Shown: positions 1-4,593 of the stretch, one piece after another
Layout: the number at the start of each line of letters is the position of its first letter
Numbering within the stretch: the stretch's first letter is position 1
Source of the DNA: an uncultured Porphyromonadaceae bacterium
GTDB lineage: Bacteria; Bacteroidota; Bacteroidia; Bacteroidales; Muribaculaceae
Assembly (NCBI GenBank): GCA_946183895.1
Contig: CAMHDX010000089.1
Location: 1 to 5,363 of the forward strand
Length of the DNA stretch: 5,363 bases
Direction: 5' to 3'
The notes under the pieces: model-generated
Databases searched by the model: none
Told to the model about the DNA's origin: nothing
Seen by the model: only the letters and a program-made list of their open reading frames with translations
Position numbers and translations under genes: made by a program

Positions 1-246
1 GCGGCGCTGGTGCTGGTGGCGCGGCTTGTGGCGCCCGGCGCGCCCGAGGGCGCCTCGCTGCGCGTGCGGCGCCTGCACCGCCTGCTCGTCGCCGCGGCAG
101 TGCTGTTTGTCACCAGCGCGGTGCTGCTGTTCGTGCCGACGATGGCGAGCGGGCGCGATTCGCTGGCATTCCTGATGGCGGGTGCCATCATGCAGGTTTA
201 CGCATCAACCATGCTCGACAAGCTCAACAAGCCCAAAACCCAATAA
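1..246 (+). CDS. C-terminal part of an unidentified small membrane protein (5' end outside window)
   Basis: The frame is open from base 1 and ends at TAA 244-246, leaving 81 visible residues; the true start lies upstream. I do not recognise the family. The sequence shows three hydrophobic stretches: residues about 1-10, a strong membrane segment at about 29-48 (LLVAAAVLFVTSAVLLFVP), and a third at about 54-68 (LAFLMAGAIMQVYASTM). A basic linker, RVRRLHRL, precedes the second segment, and the tail is short and polar with lysines (DKLNKPKTQ). Positively charged residues flanking two helices suggest a small integral inner-membrane protein with a cytoplasmic tail. Codons are strongly GC-rich, and no competing frame has protein-like composition. 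The GTG at 10 is only an internal in-frame codon, not a convincing start. It lies on the same strand as coaX but is separated from it by 159 bp that contain a promoter, so the two are probably transcribed separately. Confidence 0.7.
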   Translation, partial: AALVLVARLVAPGAPEGASLRVRRLHRLLVAAAVLFVTSAVLLFVPTMASGRDSLAFLMAGAIMQVYASTMLDKLNKPKTQ

Positions 247-285
247 ATCGCGTCTATTCACGTCTATTCGTGTCTATTCGCGTTA
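247..285. repeat. 10-bp tandem repeat, unit ATTCRYGTCT
   Basis: Starting directly after the stop codon of the partial membrane protein, about four units follow head to tail: 247-255 (one base short), 256-265 ATTCACGTCT, 266-275 ATTCGTGTCT and 276-285 ATTCGCGTTA. The units differ mainly at the two central purine/pyrimidine positions. The period of 10 bp is close to one helical turn. There is no coding continuation. Its function is unknown; it could be a simple-sequence expansion or a fragment of a dispersed intergenic repeat. Confidence 0.8.
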
Positions 286-289
286 AGCA

Positions 290-314
290 CTACCGTTGGC
301 TGGGCCGAAGGTAG
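290..314. repeat. CTACC...GGTAG hairpin upstream of coaX
   Basis: An imperfect palindrome has 11-nt arms (290-300 and 304-314) around the loop TGG. The outer pairs are CTACC with GGTAG and the inner pairs are GGC with GCC. Between them lie a G-A mismatch, a T-A pair and a T-G wobble. It is followed by GCGGC, as at the two hairpins before topA (4389-4416 and 4468-4495), which share the outer stem and the GTT/AA bulge region but have a different inner stem. No T-tract follows, so it does not look like an intrinsic terminator. Confidence 0.7.
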
Positions 315-337
315 GCGGCGTTTTGGCGGCGTTTCGG

Positions 338-376
338 CAATGGCAAATGAAAATTTTCCATTTTAATTTGCCATTG
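338..376. promoter_or_regulatory. Long inverted repeat overlapping the -33 box of the coaX promoter
   Basis: Two 17-nt arms, 338-354 (begins CAATGGCAAAT) and 360-376 (ends ATTTGCCATTG), are reverse complements at 16 of 17 positions. The single mismatch is G349 against A365, and the spacer is 5 nt (TTTCC). The right arm contains the -33 box at 367-370, so a protein bound here, or a cruciform, would interfere with promoter recognition. The position suggests an operator. An alternative is a 3'-end hairpin for the upstream gene, but no T-tract follows on the plus strand. Confidence 0.75.
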
Positions 377-398
377 CGCTCAACTTGCACTACCTTTG
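367..398 (+). promoter_or_regulatory. Bacteroidota-type promoter of the coaX unit
   Basis: A TTTG -33 box at 367-370 and a TACCTTTG -7 box at 391-398 are separated by 20 bp, matching the Bacteroidota primary-sigma consensus (TTG, 19-21 bp, TAnnTTTG). The 17-nt stretch 384-400 is identical to 4540-4556 in front of topA. Transcription would be expected to start within a few bases after 398, roughly 403-406, which is at or just before the coaX ATG. Confidence 0.8.
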
Positions 399-405
399 CA
401 GGTTA

Positions 406-1143
406 ATGAAAGGAGCAATAACCATTGACTGTGGCAACACGCGCATCAAGGCGGCGTACTTTGTGGGCAATGACCTGCACGCTACCACGAGCTTTGGCTA
501 CGACGAACTCGCTGTATTAGAGCGTTTTATCAGTAGCCACAAGCCGTTGCATGCCATCGTGTCGAGCGTGACGGAGGCTGCGTTGACGCGGCATGTGATG
601 GAGATGGTTAACGCGCGCGTGGCGCACGCGTGCGAGTTGAGGCGCGACATGGCGTTTCCCATCAGCGTCCGGTACAATCTCGCCCACATCGGACTGGACC
701 GCGTGGCGGCAGCCGTTGGCGCGAGTGCCCTGTGCCGTGGAGCGCGCCTGCTCGTGGTTGATGCCGGCACGGCGCTGACGCTCGACGTGGTGGATTATGA
801 TGGCTCGTTTGATGGCGGCTACATCTGCGCCGGCATCGGCTTGTCGCTGAGCAGCCTTCACGAGCACACGTCACGCCTGCCGCAGGTCGCGCCCGGCGCG
901 GCACCTGTCAAGGGCTTGCCGCAAGACACCGAGCAAGCGATGCTGTGGGGGGCAGTGCTGGGCGGCGCGGCGCAGGTAGACTATCTCGCCAAGCGTCACG
1001 GCTGCGACATGGTTGCTCTCACCGGCGGCGATGCCCAGTTGCTCGCGAAGCACGTCAGCCACAAGCACTTTGTCGAGCCCCACCTGGTGGCCCATGGTTT
1101 AAACACGATACTTCAATATCACATCAATAATGCGAATCAATAA
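406..1143 (+). CDS. coaX: Type III pantothenate kinase
   Basis: This enzyme phosphorylates pantothenate with ATP, the first step of coenzyme A synthesis, in the cytoplasm. The protein has 245 residues, a normal length for the family. The acetate/sugar-kinase-like ASKHA fold is shown by DCGNTRIK (8-15, phosphate-binding loop), GLDR (96-99, with the catalytic-type Asp98), DAGTA (119-123, second phosphate loop), LHEHTSRLP (151-159) and TGGDA (206-210). The usual GGxIxPG loop reads GGYICAGI (137-144), so the family proline is replaced by alanine. The ATG at 406 is chosen because it places the DxGNT motif at residues 8-12. The in-frame TTG at 385 would add seven residues encoded by the promoter itself (-7 box 391-398), so it is rejected. 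There is no separate Shine-Dalgarno sequence and the mRNA may be leaderless. The 3' end overlaps the next gene by 14 bp, which indicates coupled translation within an operon. Confidence 0.95.
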   Translation: MKGAITIDCGNTRIKAAYFVGNDLHATTSFGYDELAVLERFISSHKPLHAIVSSVTEAALTRHVMEMVNARVAHACELRRDMAFPISVRYNLAHIGLDRVAAAVGASALCRGARLLVVDAGTALTLDVVDYDGSFDGGYICAGIGLSLSSLHEHTSRLPQVAPGAAPVKGLPQDTEQAMLWGAVLGGAAQVDYLAKRHGCDMVALTGGDAQLLAKHVSHKHFVEPHLVAHGLNTILQYHINNANQ

Positions 1144-2371
1144 ATCAAGACTGATAGCAAGCCTCGCGTTCCTGTCGATGATGGCAGTCGCGCTGGCGCA
1201 AAGCACAACGAGTCCTTACAGCAAGATAGGCTACGGCTTGCTCAACGACAATGCCACCGGCATCCAGCGTTCGATGGGCGGTGTGGGGTACGCGATGCAG
1301 AACCCTCGTCAAATCAACACGATGAACCCCGCCAGCTACAGCCAGGTGGATTCGTTGACCTTCTTGTGGGACATCGGTCTGGACTTGACCAACCTGTGGT
1401 CAAAGGAGGACGGAGCGAAGGGTCACAACTTTGGCGGTGGTCTAGACTACATCGCCGCACAGTTCCGCATCACCAAGGGTTTGGGCGGCTCATTCGGTTT
1501 GATACCCTACGCCAGCGTGGGTTATTCATTCGGCACCAAGTGGGACAAAAGCAGCGAGCGGCGCATAGGCAGCGGTAGCATCAACCAGCTATATCTAGGC
1601 TTCGGCTGGGAGCCGCTCAAGGGGTTGAGCATCGGTGGCAACGTGGCATACATGTTCGGCACGACCAGCAACATCAGCCAGGTGAACACCACCTCGACGA
1701 CCGTGTACCAGCGCATCGTCCAGGTGCGTGACTACAACGTGCAGTTGGGCGTGCAGTACGGCGTGGACCTGCGTGAGGGCAAGGACCGGCTCGTGTTGGG
1801 CGCGACCTACCAGCCCAAGAAGTCGTTCCACGGCCACACCTGGGGCCTGTACTACGACGTGCAGGACATCGTGCAGGACACCATCGGCTACACGTCAATG
1901 AACGGCAAGCATGAGCAGCCCCACTCCATCGGCGTGGGCGTGAGCTACACCTACGACCGCCGGTGGATGACCGAGTTAGACTTCACCTACCAGAACTGGC
2001 ACGATGCCAAGTATCACCCGTTAGAGGGCTTTGAGGTGAACACCTTAAAGTTTGACAACCGCTGGAAGGTGGCGGCGGGTCTGCAGTACAGCCCCAACCG
2101 TCGCGGCTCGTTCTTTGGTGCGATGTCAATGCGCATTGGCGGTCACTACACCCATGACTATATCAACATCACCGGCAGCAACCTGCGCGACTACGGCGTG
2201 AGCCTGGGCGTGAGTCTGCCCGTGCCCAACGGCAAGTCGACGATCAACCTGGGCTTCGGCTGGGACCATCGTTACTCAACCAAGGTGGCGATGATTGAGG
2301 AGAACTACCTCAACATCACCCTCGGCATCACGTTCAACGAGCTGTGGTTCTGGAAGAGCAAGATCAGATAA
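1130..2371 (+). CDS. Outer-membrane beta-barrel protein, Bacteroidota coaX-linked family
   Basis: A 413-residue exported protein. Residues 1-23 form a signal peptide: the basic start MRINKSR, a hydrophobic core and a cleavage site at ALA/Q. The mature N-terminus, TTSPYSKIGYG, is a motif I know from Bacteroidota outer-membrane proteins of porin or OmpP1/FadL-like type. It is followed by MGGVGYA and NPASYSQVDSL, which resemble the N-terminal plug region of those barrels. The rest alternates short amphipathic, glycine- and aromatic-rich strands (such as LYLGFGWEPLKGLSIGGNVA and WMTELDFTYQNW), as expected for a beta-barrel. It ends in LNITLGITFNELWFWKSKIR, a final strand with aromatic residues. 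Substrate and exact function cannot be read from the sequence. The start at 1130 overlaps coaX by 14 bp and gives a complete signal peptide; no Shine-Dalgarno is visible. It lies directly upstream of lptC, which fits an envelope-related operon. The family assignment is confident only to the level of outer-membrane protein. Confidence 0.85.
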   Translation: MRINKSRLIASLAFLSMMAVALAQSTTSPYSKIGYGLLNDNATGIQRSMGGVGYAMQNPRQINTMNPASYSQVDSLTFLWDIGLDLTNLWSKEDGAKGHNFGGGLDYIAAQFRITKGLGGSFGLIPYASVGYSFGTKWDKSSERRIGSGSINQLYLGFGWEPLKGLSIGGNVAYMFGTTSNISQVNTTSTTVYQRIVQVRDYNVQLGVQYGVDLREGKDRLVLGATYQPKKSFHGHTWGLYYDVQDIVQDTIGYTSMNGKHEQPHSIGVGVSYTYDRRWMTELDFTYQNWHDAKYHPLEGFEVNTLKFDNRWKVAAGLQYSPNRRGSFFGAMSMRIGGHYTHDYINITGSNLRDYGVSLGVSLPVPNGKSTINLGFGWDHRYSTKVAMIEENYLNITLGITFNELWFWKSKIR

Positions 2372-2378
2372 AACGCGG

Positions 2379-2939
2379 GTGAGGCGAATAGTGTACATAG
2401 CACTGGCGGCACTGGTGACAGTGGGGTGCAGCAAGGACAAGGCGGCAATCCTTGACCAGACCATCAACCCCGAGGTCACACCCACGGTAGCGAGCCACGA
2501 TGTGCAGACCATCATCAGCGAGGACGGTCACACCCGCTACCGCATCACCACGCCGCTGTGGCTCATCTATGAGGAGGCCAACGAGCCCCACTGGACGTTC
2601 CCGCGTGGTGTGCTCGCCGAGGAGTTGGATTCCGCCTATCACAACGCGTCGACCATCCGGTGTGACAGCGCCTACTTTGACCAGCGCAAGCAGCTGTGGC
2701 ACCTCGTGGGCAATGTGCGAATGACCAACGTCAAGGGCGAGATCATCCTCACCAACGAGATCTACTGGAATCAGATGATACACAAGCTATATAGCGAGTC
2801 ATTTATCCACATCGAGAAGCAGGACCGCATCATCGAGGGTCACGGATACGAGAGCAATGAGGACTTCACAACCTACACCCTGCGCGATGTCGAGGCGATC
2901 TTCCCCATCGACGAGGAGCAACTTAAACTGGCAGAATAA
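2379..2939 (+). CDS. lptC: LPS export protein LptC, lipoprotein form
   Basis: LptC belongs to the Lpt bridge that carries lipopolysaccharide from the inner-membrane LptBFG transporter through the periplasm to the outer membrane. The protein has 186 residues. Unlike the membrane-anchored E. coli form, this one begins with a lipoprotein signal: MRRIVYIALAALVTVG followed by Cys17 (lipobox TVGC, slightly atypical with Thr at -3). The family core follows: EDGHTRYRITTPLWLIYEEA (48-67), then EPHWTFPRG (69-77), then an OstA/LptA-like repeat region with LWHLVGNVRMTN (106-117), TNEIYW (125-130) and IIEGHGYESNEDFTTY (151-166). The GTG at 2379 is chosen because it gives a proper basic-hydrophobic-Cys signal and sits 7 bp after the preceding stop. 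The frame is open upstream to an ATG at 2295, but that extension would be read out of frame through the outer-membrane protein gene and would bury the signal peptide. A second GTG at 2391 would lose the arginines. Confidence 0.88.
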   Translation: MRRIVYIALAALVTVGCSKDKAAILDQTINPEVTPTVASHDVQTIISEDGHTRYRITTPLWLIYEEANEPHWTFPRGVLAEELDSAYHNASTIRCDSAYFDQRKQLWHLVGNVRMTNVKGEIILTNEIYWNQMIHKLYSESFIHIEKQDRIIEGHGYESNEDFTTYTLRDVEAIFPIDEEQLKLAE

Positions 2940-2944
2940 AGACG

Positions 2945-4219
2945 ATGTCAACCTGGGTTATACTATTAATAATATCAATCGTGCTGTCGGGATTCTTTTC
3001 CGGCATGGAGATAGCGTTTGTGTCGTCCAACAAGGTTCGAGTGGGCATTGACGTTGCAAAGGGCGGCTTGATAAGCCGGATCATCAACATCTTCTACAGC
3101 GACCGCGAGATGTTCATCTCGACGTTGCTCATTGGCAACAACATTGTCAACGTGGTGTACTCAATGTCCATGTCGGCGCTGCTGTCGCCGGTGCTTGCGC
3201 GGTTGATTGGCAAGGGGGACGATGCCACCATCCTGACGCTGGTGACAATCATCTCGACGATACTCATCCTGCTGGTGGGCGAATTCCTGCCCAAGGCGAT
3301 CTTCCGCATCAACCCCAACAACTCGCTGCGCATGTTCTCACTGCCGCTCATCACGGTGTACTGGCTGCTCTACCCCATCTCGCGGTTTACCGAGTGGATA
3401 AGCGCCTCGCTGATGAAGATGCTTGGCATCAAGATCAAGTCGGAGCATGTGGGGACCTTCACGAGCGACGAGCTGGACAAGTACCTGCAGCAAAGCATCG
3501 ACAGCCAGGAGGACCGCAACCAGGAGGTGGAGCGCGAGGTGAAAATCTTTGAGAACGCGCTCGACTTTGACGACACCCAGCTGCACGACTGCATGGTGCC
3601 TCGCAATGAGATTGTCGCGGTCAACGTCGACGAGACCACGCGCGACCAGCTCGTCGAGACCTTTACCCGCACCGGACTGTCCAAGGTCGTTGTCTACCGC
3701 GATGACATTGACAACGTGATCGGATTTATCCAAGTCAGTGAGCTCTTTGTCACCGATGTTGACTGGAAAACGCGCCTCAAGCCGGTGCTCTTCGCGCCCG
3801 AGACCATGCTCGCCAGCAAGATGATGCACCGCCTTATGGACCAGCACCGCTCCATGGCGATTGTCATCGACGAGTTTGGCGGGACCAGCGGCATGGTCAC
3901 ACTTGAGGACCTGGTGGAGGAGATCTTCGGCGAAATCGAGGACGAGCACGACCGCAACCGCATCACCGCCAAGCAAATCAACGAGACGACCTACGAGTTC
4001 TCGGGTCGCATCGAGGTAGAGGAGCTCAACGAGAAGTTCGACCTTGACATCCCCGAGAGCGACGACTACCAGACGTTGGCAGGCTACATCATCACGTGCA
4101 ACGGCGAAATCCCCTCCGAGGGGCAGACACTGCACATCGGCGAGTTGGACTTCACCATCATGCGCAAGAGCGCGGCACGCATCACCCTGGTGCGCGTCGT
4201 CAAGCCCAAGCAGCAATAA
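2945..4219 (+). CDS. CNNM-domain (DUF21) membrane protein with two CBS domains and CorC/HlyC C-terminal domain
   Basis: A 424-residue inner-membrane protein of the family annotated as HlyC/CorC or hemolysin-like, related to CNNM-type Mg2+ transporters and to the Bacteroidota gliding protein GldE. Residues 1-165 form the CNNM domain, with hydrophobic segments at about 4-26, 57-82, 95-117 and 129-150. FSGMEIAF (18-25) and GEFLPK (112-117) are typical family motifs. A charged linker leads to the CBS pair, which begins at MVPRNEIV (217-224). The second CBS domain ends in [16 protein letters not shown] (308-323) and FGEIEDEHD (328-336). The C-terminal CorC domain covers about 345-420. The family is thought to export or sense divalent cations, with CBS domains binding adenosine nucleotides; which ion is moved here cannot be told. 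The ATG at 2945 lies 5 bp after the lptC stop, so it is very probably co-transcribed with lptC. Being the last gene of the unit, it is followed by 374 bp of noncoding DNA. Confidence 0.92.
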   Translation: MSTWVILLIISIVLSGFFSGMEIAFVSSNKVRVGIDVAKGGLISRIINIFYSDREMFISTLLIGNNIVNVVYSMSMSALLSPVLARLIGKGDDATILTLVTIISTILILLVGEFLPKAIFRINPNNSLRMFSLPLITVYWLLYPISRFTEWISASLMKMLGIKIKSEHVGTFTSDELDKYLQQSIDSQEDRNQEVEREVKIFENALDFDDTQLHDCMVPRNEIVAVNVDETTRDQLVETFTRTGLSKVVVYRDDIDNVIGFIQVSELFVTDVDWKTRLKPVLFAPETMLASKMMHRLMDQHRSMAIVIDEFGGTSGMVTLEDLVEEIFGEIEDEHDRNRITAKQINETTYEFSGRIEVEELNEKFDLDIPESDDYQTLAGYIITCNGEIPSEGQTLHIGELDFTIMRKSAARITLVRVVKPKQQ

Positions 4220-4363
4220 AATCTCGTCACCAGTAAAAACCTGCGGTGGCGCGCCATGGCCGGCAGTAGCCATCGTCGTGTTGTCCTACAGCTATCGCCG
4301 TAGAAATTAGTGATGGCTTACCAACATATCTCGTTAAACATAGTTTTTACCGGTGTCCCACTA
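4220..4363. other. Intergenic stretch with nested complementary segments, no gene
   Basis: I see no convincing gene here. Three nested pairs of complementary segments are visible. The outer pair, 4229-4240 (ACCAGTAAAAAC) and 4343-4354 (GTTTTTACCGGT), matches at 11 of 12 positions. The middle pair, 4266-4274 (GTAGCCATC) and 4312-4321 (GATGGCTTAC), has 9 pairs and one bulge. The inner hairpin is 4286-4303 (CTACAGC, loop TATC, GCCGTAG), with one mismatch. A 10-bp palindrome, TGGCGCGCCA, lies at 4247-4256. This could be a folded 3' UTR, an unknown small RNA or a small nonautonomous element. No T-tract marks an intrinsic terminator. Confidence 0.4.
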
Positions 4364-4383
4364 TTTTCTCGGCTTTTCTCGGC
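4364..4383. repeat. Perfect 10-bp duplication TTTTCTCGGC
   Basis: TTTTCTCGGC occurs twice in direct succession, 4364-4373 and 4374-4383. The second copy runs into the first 79-bp repeat unit, whose corresponding bases in later copies are TTTTCACTCGGC. It probably marks the left edge of the tandem repeat array. Confidence 0.8.
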
Positions 4384-4388
4384 TTGCA

Positions 4389-4416
4389 CTACCGTTCGCC
4401 CAAAGGCGCAAGGTAG
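4389..4416. repeat. CTACC...GGTAG hairpin, repeat unit 1
   Basis: The 12-nt arms 4389-4400 and 4405-4416 surround the loop CAAA. The outer stem is CTACC with GGTAG and the inner stem CGCC with GGCG; 10 of 12 positions pair. It embeds a degenerate -7 box, TACCGTTC, at 4390-4397. No T-tract follows. Confidence 0.75.
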
Positions 4417-4467
4417 GCGGCACCTCGGAAAACCGCAAAATAAATTTGCGTTTTCACTCGGCTTGCA

Positions 4468-4495
4468 CTACCGTTCGCCCAAAGGCGCAAGGTAG
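4468..4495. repeat. CTACC...GGTAG hairpin, repeat unit 2
   Basis: Identical in sequence to the hairpin at 4389-4416, 79 bp downstream. It is preceded, at the same 20-bp spacing as in the topA promoter, by a TTTG box at 4445-4448. The -7 position reads TACCGTTC (4469-4476), two changes from TACCTTTG, so this copy looks like a disabled promoter. Confidence 0.75.
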
Positions 4496-4507
4496 GCGGC
4501 TCCTCGG

Positions 4508-4532
4508 AAAACCGCAAATAAATTTGCGTTTT
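4508..4532. promoter_or_regulatory. Inverted repeat covering the -33 box of the topA promoter
   Basis: GCAAAT (4514-4519) and ATTTGC (4522-4527) form a 6-bp palindrome with an AA spacer. It is extended by C4513 with G4528 and, past the unpaired C4512, by AAAA (4508-4511) with TTTT (4529-4532). The right half contains the TTTG -33 box. The half-sites match those of the larger inverted repeat before coaX (GCAAAT at 343-348 and ATTTGC at 366-371), where the spacing is 17 nt. Confidence 0.6.
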
Positions 4533-4554
4533 CACTCGGCTTGCACTACCTTTG
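4523..4554 (+). promoter_or_regulatory. Bacteroidota-type promoter of topA
   Basis: A TTTG -33 box (4523-4526) is followed after 20 bp by TACCTTTG (4547-4554), the Bacteroidota consensus. The core 4540-4556 is identical to that of the coaX promoter. The start site would lie near 4559-4561, giving a leader of roughly 33-35 nt that is AT-rich just before the ATG (TTTATATTAATGTGTA) and has no Shine-Dalgarno, as is usual in this phylum. Confidence 0.82.
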
Positions 4555-4593
4555 CACGCTGAAATCGAAAATCGCTCTTTATATTAATGTGTA

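Larger units (their letters stand above)
4378..4558. repeat. Tandem promoter-like repeats upstream of topA (2 full units, 1 partial)
   Basis: Unit 1 is 4378-4456 (79 bp), unit 2 is 4457-4534 (78 bp), and a third, truncated copy starts at 4535 and becomes the topA promoter. Units 1 and 2 differ by one substitution (A4422 against T4501) and one A in an A-run. Each unit contains CTCGGCTTGCACTACC, a hairpin with GGTAG, GCGGC, CCTCGGAAAACCGCAAA and AATTTGCGTTTTCA. The array ends where the third copy reads TACCTTTGCA in place of TACCGTTCGCC, restoring a consensus -7 box. Open reading frames through the array (such as 4353-4562) only translate the repeat and are not counted as genes. Confidence 0.92.

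Noticed and set aside
385..405. TTG at 385 as the coaX start
   Set aside because: The added residues would be encoded by the -7 promoter box, and the ATG at 406 puts the DxGNT motif at its usual distance from the N-terminus.
3338..4273. Long open frame (311 codons) on the minus strand opposite the CBS protein gene
   Set aside because: It lies almost entirely antisense to a well-supported CBS-domain gene with family motifs throughout. Its translation is a low-complexity run of V, L, D, H and A without a recognisable domain, which is typical of the shadow frame in GC-rich DNA.
4256..4303. Possible 15-residue peptide (ATG 4256 to TAG 4303)
   Set aside because: It is too short, has no upstream promoter or ribosome signal of its own, and overlaps the nested inverted repeats, which explain its composition better.
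4286..4303. Hairpin as an intrinsic terminator for the four-gene unit
   Set aside because: The stem is short with a mismatch and the following bases (AAATTAGTG) contain no T-tract, so a rho-independent terminator cannot be supported.
4378..4534. CRISPR-like array
   Set aside because: The two units are identical along their whole length with no variable spacers, and there is no third full repeat or cas gene; this is a simple tandem duplication.
4310..4562. Two short plus-strand frames (4310-4495 and 4353-4562) through the repeat array
   Set aside because: Their translations only repeat the peptide encoded by the 79-bp DNA unit (such as CTTVRPKAQGRR) in successive frames, and they contain the topA promoter. 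There is no start context or protein-like conservation signal.
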